A DNA stretch of 64,000 nt from positions 124,001-188,000 of the forward strand of contig NZ_QVAI01000002.1 of the NCBI RefSeq assembly GCF_003427025.1, given 5' to 3'. This DNA comes from Jiangella endophytica (GTDB lineage: Bacteria; Actinomycetota; Actinomycetes; Jiangellales; Jiangellaceae). Of the stretch, positions 35,462 through 47,000 are shown piece by piece. The number at the start of each line of letters is the position of its first letter. The stretch's first letter is position 1. The notes below the pieces were generated by a model. It worked only from the letters and a program-made list of their open reading frames with translations, ran no database searches and had not been told where the DNA came from. A program made the position numbers and the translations under genes.

Positions 35462-36052
35462 ATGGGTCTGATCGACGTCCTCCTGCTCGACCTCGACGGT
35501 GTCGTACGCCACTACGATCCGGCGGCGACGGAGGCGATCGAGAAGGGCTCCGGCCTGCCGCCGGGCAAGCTGTACGAGACGGCGTTCGAGCCACGGCTGC
35601 TCCAGTCCGTCGTCACCGGCGGCATCACCCGCGCGCAGTGGGTCGACCGCGTCGCCGAGATCGTCGGGCCGGTCGCCGCCACCGCGTGGGCGACACAGCG
35701 CCCGTCCGTCGACCGCCAGGTGCTCGGCATCGTCCGCAAGCTGCGGGTGGCCGGGCTGCGGGTCTGCCTGCTCACCAACGGCACCGACCGCGTCGGCGCC
35801 GAACTGGCCGAGCTGCGTATCGCCGGCGACTTCGACCAGGTGTTCAACTCCGCGGACATCGGCGTGGCCAAGCCGGACCTGCGGGTGTTCATGCACGTGC
35901 TGCGGGTGCTGGGCGTCGATCGGTCGTCGGTGCTCTTCCTCGACGACTCCGCGGCGAACGTGCGGGGCGCGTCGGCGGTGGGCATGCGGGCGCACCTGTT
36001 CACGTCGGCGAGCGACCTCACCGACGCCTGCAAGACCTACCGGCTGCTCTGA
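35462..36052 (+). CDS. HAD-superfamily hydrolase (subfamily IA)
   Basis: Cytoplasmic phosphatase-like protein of 196 residues. Motif I LLLDLDGVV has nucleophile Asp10 and Asp12, motif II is CLLTNGT, motif III Lys is in GVAKPDLRVF, and motif IV is VLFLDDSAANV. A small helical cap lies between motifs I and II. The substrate (a phosphorylated metabolite) cannot be told. Its end overlaps the end of the convergent SulP gene by 16 bases. ATG 35462, 61 bases after thiG; it could be a read-through member of that operon but has no known thiamine role. Confidence 0.87.
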   Translation: MGLIDVLLLDLDGVVRHYDPAATEAIEKGSGLPPGKLYETAFEPRLLQSVVTGGITRAQWVDRVAEIVGPVAATAWATQRPSVDRQVLGIVRKLRVAGLRVCLLTNGTDRVGAELAELRIAGDFDQVFNSADIGVAKPDLRVFMHVLRVLGVDRSSVLFLDDSAANVRGASAVGMRAHLFTSASDLTDACKTYRLL

Positions 36053-37707
36053 CCGGCCGCCAGCAGGCCGTGCGCGTACCCGATGGCCTCGGGCGTGCCG
36101 GCGAACACCCGGCCCTGGTCGCGTAGCCGGGAGATGACGCCCAGCCGGTCCAGCGGGCGCGCGTGACCGCCGCGCAACCCGGAGAGCAGCACGACGACGT
36201 GCCGGCGCTCCAGCCGCTCGATGGCGTCCTTGAGCACCAGTGCGCCGGTGGCGTCGATCGTCGTCACCCGCGACATCCGCAGGATCACCACCCGCACGTC
36301 GGCGACCTCGGACAGCTCCAGCAGGAAGCGGTGCGCGGCGGCGAAGAACAGCGGCCCGTCCAGCCGGTACGCGACGACGTGCGAGGTCAGCAGCGCCCGT
36401 TCCTCATCGCCGTGGTCGGCGGGGATGTCGTCGTGCAGCGGGACCTGGTCGAGTCTGACGTTGCGGGCGACGGCGCGCAGCGCGAGCGCACCGGCCGCGA
36501 CCAGACCGAGGATGACCGCCTGCACCAGGTCCAGCGCCAGCGTCGCGACCGCGGTCAGGACCAGCACGAGGGCGTCGCCCCGAGTGGCGTGCAGCATCGC
36601 CCGCACCGAGCCGGCCTCGACCATGCGCACCGCCGTCGCCAGCAGCACCCCGGCCAGCGCGGCCAGCGGGATCCGCCCGACCACCGACGCGGCGGCGAAC
36701 ACGACCACCGCGAGCAGCACCGCGTGCGAGAGCGCGGCCAGCCGCGACACCGCGCCCGAACGCACGTTCACCGCCGTCCGGGCGATCGCGGCCGTCGCCG
36801 GAACACCGCCGAACAGCGGGGTGGCGACGTTGGCGAGGCCCTGGCCGAACAGTTCCTTGTCCGGGTCGTGCCGCTGGTCGACGCTCATGCCGTCGGCGAC
36901 GGTGGCCGACAGCAGTGACTCCAGCGCGGCCAGCGCCGCGACCGCCACGGCGGGTGCGAGCAGGTCCGGCAGCACGGCAGGGTCGACGAAGTCGAGCGAC
37001 GGCGCGGGCAGCCCGGCCGGCAGCGCCCCGATGCGCGCGACGTCGAACGCGGCCAGTTCGGCGACGACGGTGGCGGCGACGACCGCGATCAGCGAGAACG
37101 GGACGGACGGGCGCCGGCGCGCGCCGGCCAGCATGATCGCGGCGACGCCGGCGGCCAGGCCCATCGCGACCCAGTCCGGCGCGGCCACGAAGTCGCGCAC
37201 CGCCTCGGCGGCCACCAGGACCACGCGGTCACCGTCGGGCACCGGCACCCCCAGCGCGGCCGGCACCTGCTGCAGGGCGATGACCGCCGCGATGCCGATC
37301 GTGAAGCCCTCGACCACGGGCGCCGGCACGTAGGCCATATACCGGCCGGCCCGGGCGACCGCCAGTGCCAGGAGGAGCAGCCCGGCCAGCAGTCCGACCA
37401 TCAGGACGCCGTCGGCGCCGTGCTGGTGCACGATCGGTACCAGCACCACGGTCATCGCGCCGGTCGGCCCGGAGACCTGCAGGTTCGACCCGCCGCACAA
37501 CGCCGCCACCGCACCAGCGACCACCGCCGTCGCGATGCCGGCGGCCGCGCCCAGACCGGACGAGATGCCGAACCCGAGCGCGAGCGGCAGCGCGACGACC
37601 GCGACGGTGGCCCCGGCCAGCAGGTCGCGCCGTGGCTGCCGGCGCATGCTCGCAAGGTCGGCGCGGGTGGGCAGGACCGACCGGACCCGGGACCACGCCC
37701 GGTTCAT
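36037..37707 (-). CDS. SulP-family anion transporter with STAS domain
   Basis: Secondary anion transporter of 556 residues (sulfate, bicarbonate or related anion). The transport part has ten or more helices; GLGAAAGIATAVVAGAVAAL and SNLQVSGPTGAMTVV are the SulP signature region. A C-terminal STAS domain (about 440-540) carries ILRMSRVTTIDATGALVL. It overlaps the upstream ArsR-type repressor gene by four bases, so the repressor and transporter form one unit; ion identity is unclear. Sulfate uptake is the default guess; ArsR linkage also occurs with bicarbonate or sulfide-related SulP proteins. Confidence 0.9.
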   Translation of the reverse strand: MNRAWSRVRSVLPTRADLASMRRQPRRDLLAGATVAVVALPLALGFGISSGLGAAAGIATAVVAGAVAALCGGSNLQVSGPTGAMTVVLVPIVHQHGADGVLMVGLLAGLLLLALAVARAGRYMAYVPAPVVEGFTIGIAAVIALQQVPAALGVPVPDGDRVVLVAAEAVRDFVAAPDWVAMGLAAGVAAIMLAGARRRPSVPFSLIAVVAATVVAELAAFDVARIGALPAGLPAPSLDFVDPAVLPDLLAPAVAVAALAALESLLSATVADGMSVDQRHDPDKELFGQGLANVATPLFGGVPATAAIARTAVNVRSGAVSRLAALSHAVLLAVVVFAAASVVGRIPLAALAGVLLATAVRMVEAGSVRAMLHATRGDALVLVLTAVATLALDLVQAVILGLVAAGALALRAVARNVRLDQVPLHDDIPADHGDEERALLTSHVVAYRLDGPLFFAAAHRFLLELSEVADVRVVILRMSRVTTIDATGALVLKDAIERLERRHVVVLLSGLRGGHARPLDRLGVISRLRDQGRVFAGTPEAIGYAHGLLAAGQSSR

Positions 37708-38045
37708 CGGGCGGCGGCGGCTTCCTCTTCCAGCTCCTGCAGGAGCTCGCGCTGACCGGCGAGCAGCTCGGTGAGGATACGGCGGGCCGCGCGCAGCAGA
37801 TCGGCGACGTCGGGCCCGGCCATCGCGTAGACGACGGTGGACCCCTCGCGCGCGGAGGTGACGATGCCCGAGCGGCGGAGCACCGCCAGTTGCTGGGACA
37901 GGTTCGACGGCTCGACGTCGATCTGCTCGAGCAGCTCGCGTACCGGCACCGCACCGTCCTGGAGCAGCTCGAGGACCCGGATGCGGACCGGGTGACCGAG
38001 CATGCGGAAGAACTCCGCCTTGGCTTGGTGCAACGGGACCGGCAT
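37704..38045 (-). CDS. ArsR-family transcriptional repressor
   Basis: Winged-helix regulator of 113 residues. MLGHPVRIRVLELLQDGAVP starts the domain and VEPSNLSQQLAVLRRSGIV is the recognition helix. It has no Cys at all, so a thiol-based metal site or persulfide switch is excluded; sensing must use other ligands. A coiled C-terminal tail is rich in Glu/Leu. The gene leads the SulP unit with a 4-base overlap, and a perfect 16-base palindrome lies 20 bases upstream as likely operator. Confidence 0.9.
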   Translation of the reverse strand: MPVPLHQAKAEFFRMLGHPVRIRVLELLQDGAVPVRELLEQIDVEPSNLSQQLAVLRRSGIVTSAREGSTVVYAMAGPDVADLLRAARRILTELLAGQRELLQELEEEAAAAR

Positions 38046-38064
38046 CGCTCCATCATCTGCGCAA

Positions 38065-38080
38065 TTGAAGAATTCTTCAA
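38065..38080. promoter_or_regulatory. ArsR operator palindrome
   Basis: TTGAAGAATTCTTCAA is a perfect 16-base palindrome, all but AT-only in a GC-rich setting. It is 20 bases before the start of the ArsR-type gene and has the TGAA-N6-TTCA form of ArsR/SmtB sites. Likely autorepression of the arsR-sulP unit. Confidence 0.8.
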
Positions 38081-38157
38081 ATCGTGGCGGGCAGCCCGGC
38101 GCTGCGCCGGTGTTCTGTCCGCGACGTCCGCTACGGTCGTCTCACGAGGTGAGGCCG

Positions 38158-38673
38158 ATGACCGACGCCGATTCGGTAGTGCCGCTCGAGCGTGTCGTGC
38201 CGCCGCTGCGGGCCGACGAGCGCGAGGCCCTGATCCTGCGTCTCGACTTCCTGCGCGAGACCGTGGTCAACAACGTGGCCGGCCTGAGCCTGGTGCAGGC
38301 CACCACGGCGCCCGTCGCGCCGAGCACGCTCACTCCGGCCGGCATCGTCCGCCACCTCATCGGTGTCGAGCGGTGGTGGTTCGCGTTCACCTTCGCGGCA
38401 CTGCCCGAGGTCACCGATCCCTGGGCCGGCGACGACGGCGGCTTCGAGCTGGCGCCCGGCGAGTCGCTGGCCACCGTCGTCCGCAGCTACCTCGCCGAGT
38501 GCGCCCGCTCCAACGAGATCGTCACGGCCCACTCCCTCGACGACGTCGCCGGCCGCGACGGACACGATTTCGACCTGCGCTACGCCGTCCTGCAACTCGT
38601 CGAGGAGACCGCGCGGCACTGCGGCCATCTCGACCTCCTGCGCGAGGCCATCGACGGCGCCGCCGGCCACTGA
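38158..38673 (+). CDS. DinB-family protein (DUF664)
   Basis: Four-helix-bundle protein of 171 residues of the DinB/YfiT group, whose better known members are metal-dependent thiol transferases using mycothiol or bacillithiol. The metal His residues fit: IVRHLIGVERWW (first His), and LVEETARHCGHLDLLREAID (the ExxxHxGH-like pair). No substrate can be assigned. ATG 38158 with GAGGTGAGG upstream. Divergent from arsR over about 110 bases. Confidence 0.85.
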   Translation: MTDADSVVPLERVVPPLRADEREALILRLDFLRETVVNNVAGLSLVQATTAPVAPSTLTPAGIVRHLIGVERWWFAFTFAALPEVTDPWAGDDGGFELAPGESLATVVRSYLAECARSNEIVTAHSLDDVAGRDGHDFDLRYAVLQLVEETARHCGHLDLLREAIDGAAGH

Positions 38674-38843
38674 TCGAGTGGCGCGCCGGACGCCTCACGC
38701 CAGATCGCCTTCGAGCGGACAGCGGACGTCCGGATCGGGGTCCGGCGGGCAGTCGGGGTCGAGGTCCAGGTGCACGTGGCGCGACCCGGTGCCGAGGTAC
38801 CGGACGAGCGCCGTGCGCCTACCGATCACCACTCGAAGGCGGC

Positions 38844-39581
38844 TCAGTCGACCAACTTGAGGCGGATGCGGCGGAAGCCGCGGCCCTTGTTCTCGACCTT
38901 GGCCACCTCGACCCGGCCGATCTGTCTGGTCGACGCGACGTGGGTGCCGCCGTCGGCCTGGAGGTCGAGGCCACGGATGTCGACCAGCCGGATGTCCTGG
39001 AGGTCCGGCGGCAGCAGGTCGGTGGCGGTCTTGACGATCGGGCCGAGCGCGTACGCGTCGGCGCGCGGCAGCACCCGGACGTCGATGACGCGATCGGCGG
39101 CCACCTCGGCGTTGAGCCTCTCGGTGAGGCTCTCCTTGAACCCGGCCGGCACCTCGGCGAGGTCGAAGTCGAGGCGGGCCTGGCCGGGCTCCATGTTGCC
39201 GCCGGTCACCGGCACGCCGAAGTCGCGCGCCATGACGCCGCACAGCACGTGCAGCCCGGAGTGCGTGCGCATCAGCAGGCTGCGCCGCTCGTCATCGACG
39301 GCGCCGCGGACCTGCGTCCCGACCGGCGGCAGCGGATCGTCGGGGTCGGGCACCAGCCACAGGTCGTCGCGTGGGCGGACACCGACGATGCGGGTGGTGA
39401 CGCCGCCCCAGATCAGGACGCCGTGGTCCGGCGGCTGGCCGCCGCCGCCCGGGTAGAACGCGGACCGGTCGAGGACCAGCCCTTCCTCCGGGTCGCTGGC
39501 GAGGACCGTGCAGTCCCACTCGCGCAGCGTCTGGTCGTCGAGTTCCAGGCGATGCGTCCGCCCGTGGTGGTCGTGTCGCAC
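38844..39581 (-). CDS. AlaX-type alanyl-tRNA editing protein
   Basis: Free-standing editing domain of 245 residues that hydrolyses mischarged Ser- or Gly-tRNA(Ala). An AlaRS-like N-terminal barrel (SAFYPGGGGQPPDHG) precedes the editing core with the zinc HxxxH in RTHSGLHVL. The second zinc motif is ADGGTHVASTRQIG, where the usual Cys before GGTH is Ala/Asp; many AlaX proteins vary here, but it could weaken zinc binding. The 170 bases between the DinB and AlaX ends hold no gene. Start ATG 39581; 28 bases from the aldehyde dehydrogenase end on the same strand. Confidence 0.9.
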   Translation of the reverse strand: MRHDHHGRTHRLELDDQTLREWDCTVLASDPEEGLVLDRSAFYPGGGGQPPDHGVLIWGGVTTRIVGVRPRDDLWLVPDPDDPLPPVGTQVRGAVDDERRSLLMRTHSGLHVLCGVMARDFGVPVTGGNMEPGQARLDFDLAEVPAGFKESLTERLNAEVAADRVIDVRVLPRADAYALGPIVKTATDLLPPDLQDIRLVDIRGLDLQADGGTHVASTRQIGRVEVAKVENKGRGFRRIRLKLVD

Positions 39582-39609
39582 CTACGCGAACGTACTCCCG
39601 CCCCGGTGC

Positions 39610-41076
39610 TCAGGGAAGGCTGATCGCCACGTACTTGGTCTCGAGGTACTCCTCGATCCCCTCGGCGCCGCCCTCGCGGCCGAACCCGCTGGCCTTGACG
39701 CCGCCGAAGGGGGCGGCCGGGTTCGAGACGATGCCGGCGTTGAGACCGACCATGCCCGCCTCGAGTCCTTCGCTGACTCGCAGCGCCCGCTGCAGGTCGC
39801 GGGTGAAGACGTACGCGACCAGCCCGTACTCGGTGGCGTTGGCGCGGGCGACCGCCTCGTCGTCGGTCGAGAACGTGGTGACGGGGGCGACCGGGCCGAA
39901 GATCTCCTCGGTCAGCAGCCGGGCGTCGTCGGGGACGGCGGCGAGGACGGTGGGCTGGTAGAAGTAGCCGGCGTCGCCGGTGCGGCTGCCGCCGGTGACC
40001 ACCTTGGCGCCGCGGTCGACGGCGTCGGCGACCAGCTCCTCGACGGCGCCGCGCTGTTTGGCGCTGACCAGCGGGCCGACGTCGACGCCGTCGTCGGTGC
40101 CACGGCCGACCCGCAGCGACGTCATGCGCTCGGCCAGCTTGTCGGTGAACTCGGCGGCGACGGACTCGTGGACGTGGAACCGGTTGGCCGCGGTGCACGC
40201 CTCGCCGACGTTGCGCATCTTGGCCAGCATGGCGCCGTCGACGGCGGCGTCGAGGTCGGCGTCGTCGAACACGAGGAACGGCGCGTTGCCGCCCAGCTCC
40301 ATGGAGACGCGGAGCACCTGCCGCGCGGACTGCTCGATCAGCGTGCGTCCGACCGCGGTGGAACCGGTGAAGGAGAGCTTGCGCAGCCGCGGGTCGCGGA
40401 TGATCGGCTCGGACACGGCGCCGCTCGACGTCGTCGGGATGACGTTGAGGACGCCGTCGGGCAGGCCCACCTCGCGCAGGATGCGCGCCAGCGCCAGCAT
40501 CGACAGCGGCGTCTCGTGCGCCGGCTTCACGACCATGGTGCAGCCGGCCGCGATGGCCGGGGCGATCTTGCGAGTGCCCATGGCCATCGGGAAGTTCCAC
40601 GGCGTGATGAAGAACGACGGCCCGACCGGCTGCTTCATGGTGAGCAGCCGGCTGCCGCCCGCGGGCGCGACCGAGTAGCCGCCGCTGATGCGCACGGCCT
40701 CCTCGGAGAACCAGCGCAAGAACTCCGCGGCGTAGGCGATCTCGGCCTTCGACTCCTTGACCGCCTTGCCCATCTCGAGCGTCATGATCAGCGCGAGGTC
40801 GTCGGCCTGCGCCGTGACGGCCTCGAACGCGCGGCGCAGCAGCTCGCCACGCTCGCGCGGCGGGGTGGCCGCCCACGAGGCCTGCGCCTCGGCAGCGGCC
40901 GCCAGCGCCGCCAGACCGTCGTCGGGCGTGGCGTCGGCGACGGTGGTGACGACCTCGCCGGTGGACGGGTCCTCGACGCCGAACCGCTCGCCGGACGACG
41001 CGGCCCGCCACTCACCGCCGATCAGCAGGTCGGCCGGCACCCCGGACACCACGGCACGCTCTCTGTCCGCACTCAT
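39610..41076 (-). CDS. gabD: NAD(P)-dependent succinate-semialdehyde dehydrogenase
   Basis: Aldehyde dehydrogenase of 488 residues, full length. FITPWNFPMAMGTRK, FTGSTAVGRTLIEQSA, VSMELGGNAPFLVFDDADLD (catalytic Glu) and GEACTAANRFHVHE (catalytic Cys) match the GabD branch, which oxidises succinate semialdehyde to succinate in GABA or polyamine breakdown. No GABA transaminase is adjacent. It might accept glutarate semialdehyde instead. ATG 41076. Confidence 0.9.
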   Translation of the reverse strand: MSADRERAVVSGVPADLLIGGEWRAASSGERFGVEDPSTGEVVTTVADATPDDGLAALAAAAEAQASWAATPPRERGELLRRAFEAVTAQADDLALIMTLEMGKAVKESKAEIAYAAEFLRWFSEEAVRISGGYSVAPAGGSRLLTMKQPVGPSFFITPWNFPMAMGTRKIAPAIAAGCTMVVKPAHETPLSMLALARILREVGLPDGVLNVIPTTSSGAVSEPIIRDPRLRKLSFTGSTAVGRTLIEQSARQVLRVSMELGGNAPFLVFDDADLDAAVDGAMLAKMRNVGEACTAANRFHVHESVAAEFTDKLAERMTSLRVGRGTDDGVDVGPLVSAKQRGAVEELVADAVDRGAKVVTGGSRTGDAGYFYQPTVLAAVPDDARLLTEEIFGPVAPVTTFSTDDEAVARANATEYGLVAYVFTRDLQRALRVSEGLEAGMVGLNAGIVSNPAAPFGGVKASGFGREGGAEGIEEYLETKYVAISLP

Positions 41077-41085
41077 GCTCCATTC

Positions 41086-44000
41086 CTACCCCGGCGGCCG
41101 TGCCATGTCGCGGGCCGTGCCGGGAATGGTCACGGCCGGGCCGTCGACGACGAGGGCGAGGCCGTCGACGTCCAACTCGGCGCTCAGCGTGTAGGCGCCG
41201 CCGGCCAGGCCGGACAGCACGTGCAGGTACCGCACGCCGGCCCAGCGAAGGTCGTGCCGGGCCACCTCCGCGCCGGTCGCATCGCGGACGACGAGCACGG
41301 CGGCGTCGGCGGGCGCCCCGGTCGCCGACGGGCCGGTGAGGTCCAGCGTGACCGGGCGGACCCGGCCGGTCCCGCTGACGGTCCACTCCGGTTCCCACCG
41401 CTCGAGGGCGACGGGGGCGGACGCGCCCGACTCACCCGCGGCGTTGGCGGCGACGGCGGTCAGCTCGTTCGGGCCGACGCTCACCGGCACGGCCGCGTGC
41501 CAGCTGCCGTCCGGCGCAGTCGATGCCGTCGCGACCGGCTCGCCGCCGGCCAGCACCGTCACCGTCGACGGCCAGTCCGCGGTGCCGCTCGCCTCGACGG
41601 TGCTGGTCACCGTGACGGCCGGCGCGGTCAGCGCGGGAACCGACGGAGCGGTCAGCGTGGCGTCACGAGCCCAGTCGACGGCGTTGAGCAGCAGCCGCCC
41701 GCCGTCCTCCGTCCAGCCGCGGCCGGGGCCGACGGCGCCGGTGACCGCGCTGGCCGAGAGCACGACCTCGACGCTCCCGGCGGTGCGCCAGTCGTAACCG
41801 GCGGCGATGCCGGTGACCGGCGACGAGAGCGACGCCAGCGGCCGGCCGGCGTACGCCGACAGGGCGCTGTAGTACCCCCCGTCGGTGATCAGTGTGGCCG
41901 GGTCGGCGAGGCCGGCGAACAGGTCGTGGGCCGGGTCGAAGCCGGTGATCGTCACCGGCCCGTCGCCGTAGCCCTGGTCCCCGACGACGACCCGATCGGT
42001 GTACGCCTCCAGCAGCCGGACGCCGCCCTGGTCCACCCCCCAGGTACCGGTGAGGACGAGGCTGGTCTCGGCGGCGTCGGCCGCGGTCAGCACACCTTCG
42101 AAGGTCGCGCGGTCCGGCTCGCCGCCGTTGACCACGACCACCTCGTAGGCGTCGAGGCTCCCGGCCGCGACGGTCCAGTCCAGCGGCGCGGCCGCGACGC
42201 CCGCGTCGCGCAGGAACGTGGTCACCGCACCGCCCACGTCGCCGAGCACGCCGACATCCAGCGGCTCCAGCGTCACGTCCAGTGTGGCGGTGGCTCCCGC
42301 GGTCACGGTGACGGACGCGGTCCCCGGCAGGTGGCCGTCCGCGGTCACCGTCACCTCGTACGTGCCCTCCAGCAGGCCGTCGGCCACGTACGCGCCGGAC
42401 TCGTCGGTGATGGCGGTCCAGCCGTCCGGCCCGGTCCCGGTGAGGACGGCGCCGCCGACCGGGTCGCCGTCGGCCGTGACGGTACCGGCGACGCTCCCCC
42501 GCGGCAGTGGCGTCAGGTCGGCGTCGAGCGTGACGGTGCCGGATGCCGGGACCTCGACGGTGTGCGTCGACGGCGCGTACCCGAACGCCTCGACGCGGAC
42601 GGTGTGCGTTCCGGCCGCCAGGCCGAGCACGTACGAGCCGTCCGTCTCGGTCGTCGTCGACACGGCGGCCTCGACCGCCGTCACCGTCGCGCCGCCGACC
42701 GGTTCGCCGCCTGCCGTCACGGTGCCCACCACCTGGGCCTGCCGCGCCTCGGTCGCCCACGCGACGGCGTTGAGGTAGATGTCCGCCGCGGCCTCGGTCC
42801 ACCGGTCGCCCGGCCGGCCGTACGAGCTGGCCGCGAGCCCGCCGAGCAGGATCTCGACGCTGGATCCCGACGTGAACCGGTAGCCGACCGCGTCGCCCAG
42901 CGCGGTGCCGTCGGCCGCCCGCAGCGAGGCGACCGTCGTCCCGCTGTAGCCGGAGTAGGTGAGGTACTGCTGGTTGCCGCCGGGGTTGAGCAGCAGCGGG
43001 ATCGGCTCACCGGCCGGGTACCCGGCGAAGATCGGGTGCGCGGCCGACGGCACGTACTCGACCGCCTCCGGCACGAAGTCGTACTCGACGTCCGCAGGGT
43101 CGCCGCGCAGGCCGGACAGCGCACCGACCGCGTACCCGCCCCACTGCCCGGCGTAGACGACGGACACACCCGCCGCCTCCGCGGCCGCGACGACCTCGCC
43201 GAACGCCGCGCGCTCGGAGCTGAGGACCGTGCCGTTGAAGACGATCAGCCGGAAGTCGCCGGCCCGAGCGGCCAGCCCGCCGAGCTGCGCGCCGCTGACC
43301 TGCTCGACGGCGTACCCCTCACGCTGCAGCAGCCCGGTGATCGACGACGACAGGTCCTTCACGACCGCGATCGGCAGCGACGCCCGCAGCCGGACGTCCA
43401 CCTGCGCCGTCGCGCCGTCCGGCACCGCGACCGGCCGCTCGGCCGCCTGGAACCCGGCCGCCGTGACCCGCAGCGTCCACCCGTCGGCCGGCACGCCGGG
43501 CACGCTGAACGTGCCGTCGGCGGCGGTCGTGGTGGTCAGCGGGGTGCCGAGCAGCTCGATCCGCGCGCCGCCGACCGCCGCGCCGTCCGGGCCGGTGACC
43601 GTGCCGGCGACGGTGCCCATCGGCCGAGTGGCCAGCTGGATCGGCCGGGTCAGCACCTGTCCGGCGGTCACCGTCACCGCGACCTCCGCCGTGACGTGCC
43701 CGAAGCTCTCCGCGCGCAGCGTCCACGTGCCCGGCGCCAGCGGGACGACGAAGCTGCCGTCGCCGGCCCGTGCCGGGACCGTCTCACCGGTCTCCGCCAC
43801 CGAGACGGTTCCGGTCAGCGCCGCGCCACCGGTGCCGGTGAGTGCGCCACGCACCTCCGCGCCGAGCCGCTCGCCGTCCAGCGCGTAGCCGAGCGCGTTG
43901 CGCAGCAGGCGCTCCGCCTCCGGCGACCAGCTCAGCCCGGCCTGCGAGCCGTAGGCCGGGTAGCCGTAGGTGCTCACGGAGAGCGAGCCGAGCAGCACGT

Positions 44001-47000
44001 CGACGGCCCGAGCCCCCCGGTGCCGCACTCCGGCGAGGCCGCCACCGGACCCGTCCGCGGCGGCGACCGTCGCGACCGTCGTGCCGCTGAACTCGTCGAA
44101 CCACGAATACTCGGCATCGGCCTCGGCCAGCGGGAACGTCGCCGGCAGCCCGGCCAGCAGCGGGTGCTCGGGCAGCGCGGCGGACGCCGTGACGGCGCCG
44201 TCGTCGCGGCCCTCACCGGTGACCCCCGGGTCGCCGCCGTAGTCGGACAGGTACCGGAACGCGCCGCGGCCGAACTGGTCCAGCCAGATCGCCGGCACGC
44301 TCGCCCGGTTGAGCGCGTCGTCGAACGCGGCCCAGCCGGCCGAGCCGGGGTCGGACCCGGACGCCGAGCCGAAGTTCCCGACGACGAGGTCGAGGTCGCC
44401 GACAGCGGCGGTGTCGGACCAGGTCAGGGCGTGCGGCTCGTAGCCCCAGTACGCGAGGTACGCGGTCAGCCTGCCCTGGTAGTCGTCCAGCACGCCGACC
44501 GACGGCGACGACCGCAGCTCGGCGTCGGCGCCGGTCTGCCCGCCGATCGTGACGGTCACCGGCACGCGGGTGCGGACATGCCCGTCGGCGACCACCTCCA
44601 GTTCGTAGTCGCCAGGCTCGACCAGCGTCAGCGTGTACGTGCCGTCGTCCGCGGTCGTGGTCGTCAGCGGGGTGCCGAGCAGCGTCACCGTGGCGCCGGT
44701 GACGGGGTCGCCCAGCGCGGACGGCCCGGTGACGCCGGCCTCGCCGGTGATCCGGCCGCTGATCGTCCCGGTGTCGGCCGGGGTCAGCTCGACGTCGAGG
44801 GCGGTGACGCCGTTGCGCGTGACGGTGACGGCGTGCTCCGCGGTCTTGTAGCCGAACGCGGTGATCCGCAGCGTGTAGTCGCCGGCCTCCAGCGGGACGA
44901 CGTACGTACCGGCGGCGTCCGCGGCGACCGTGCGGCCGGACTGCGTGACCTCGATCGTGGCCGGCACCCGGACGCCGCCCGCGCCGGTGACGGTGCCCTC
45001 GACGCTGCCCAGCCCGGGCGCGGCGGCCCAGCGGACCGCGTTGAGGTAGAGCGCGCGGCCGTCGTCGGTCCAGTCGTCGGCCGGGTGCTGCAGCACGGTC
45101 GCGGCCAGCCCGGACAGCAGCAGGTGGACGCTGCCCGGTGTGCGCGCGGTGAAGGCGGCGCCGACGCCGCGGTCGCCACCCTCCTCGGTGATCGTGTGCG
45201 CCAGCGGGGTGCCGGAGTAGTCGACGATGCCGGCGGTGTACCGGTCGGCGCGCAGGATCTCCGGCTGGTCGGGCAGCCCGGCGAACAGCGGGTGGTCCGG
45301 CCGCGTCGGCGCGAACGCGACCAGGCCCTCGCCGGTGATCGGCGTGGTCCCGGCCGGGTCGCCGAGGTACTTGCGCAGCAAGCGGACGCCACCGTCGGTG
45401 CTGAACCGGTCGTCCGGGAAGATGCCGCTGACCTGCGCGGCGTCCATCGCGTCGAGGAAGGCGCGGAAGGTCGCCTCGCCCGGGTCCGGCGGGTCGTTGA
45501 ACACGACCACGTCGAACTCGCCGACGCGCGCGACGTCGGTGAACGCGATCGGCTCGGCGGCGATCTCCGCGGCGGTGAGCAGCGCGACGATGCCGTCACT
45601 CGCGTAGTCGCCGATGACGCCGACCCGCGGCGACGCTGCCAGCTCGACGTCCGCGACGCTCTCCTGACCGGCCACGACGTCGACGGCGGCGCTCGCGGTG
45701 AAGTGCCCTGGGGCCGAGACCCGCAGCTCGTACGTGCCGCCCGGCACGTCGGCCAGCGTGTACGTCCCGGCCGCATCGGTGGTGACGGTCAGCGCGGTGC
45801 CGGTGACGGTGACCTGCCCGCCGGCGACCGGGCTGCCGTCGCGGCCACTGGTGACGGTGCCGCGGATCGCGCCGAGGCCGGAGCCGGCCAGCGTCGCGTC
45901 GACGGTGATCGTTCCGCCGCCGGCGACCGTGACCGGCCGCTCGACCGGTGTGCTGCCGGGCCGGGCGAACCGGACCGCGTGGTCGCCGGGTTCGAGCAGC
46001 AGCCGGTAGCCGCCGTCGGCGCCGGTCGTGGCGCTCTGCCCGGCCGCCGTGACGGTGACGCCTGGCAGCGCCGCGCCGGCCTCGTCGGTGACGGTGCCGG
46101 TGACCGCGCCGAACTCCGCGTCGGCCGCGTAACGGACCGCGTTGCCGAGCACGGTGAACGCAGGCGGCAGCCAGTCCTCGTCCGGGACGCCCCAGCTCGC
46201 CGCCGCCGCCAGCGAGCCGAGCAGCACGTGCGCACCGCCGACGCCGCGCGGTGCGTAGCCGATCGCACCGCCGGCAGCGCCGGTCTCGTCGGTGTGCAGC
46301 TCCGCGACCGTCACACCGGAGTAGCCCGTGAACGCCGACCACGCGGAGCCCGCGGCCAGGAGCTCCGTTCGCTCACCCGGCGCCAGCCCGGCGGTGAGCG
46401 GATGCTGCGCCGTCGGCAGCAGCGACACCCGGCCGGCGCCGCTGAGGTCGCCCGGTGCGGCCTGCGGGTCACCGGTGTAGTCGACGAGGTGGTTGATCGC
46501 GCCCCAGCCCAGCGACCACTGGTCCAGCCAGACGACGCTGGTGCCGGCCGCGTCCGTGGCGGCGAGGAACGCGTCGAATCCCTCCTGGCCGGGCTCGCTG
46601 CCGTCGGCGCCGTTGGCCACGACCACCTCGAAGTCGCCCGGCCGCGCCGTGACGTCGGCGTAGTCGGTGGCCTGCGCGGCGTAGCCGAGGTCCTCGAGGA
46701 CCGCGAGGATGCGCCCGCGGTCGTCCCCGACGACGGCCACCTCGTAGCGGGTGAGGGTGAGGTCCGCGGTCGCGGTCTGACCCGCGGTGACGGTGATCCG
46801 CTGATGCAGCGGCGCGTAGCCGGGCAGCTCCGCCGTGACGGTGTACGCGCCGGCGGCGACGCCGTCGAACCCGAAGCCGCCGTCGTCGCCGGTGGTCGTG
46901 GGGTCGAGCGGGGTGCCACCGAGCGTGACGGTGACGCCGGCCAGCGGGTCGCCCGCGGCGTCGCGGACGGTTCCGGCGACGGCGCCGGTCTCGACGGCGG

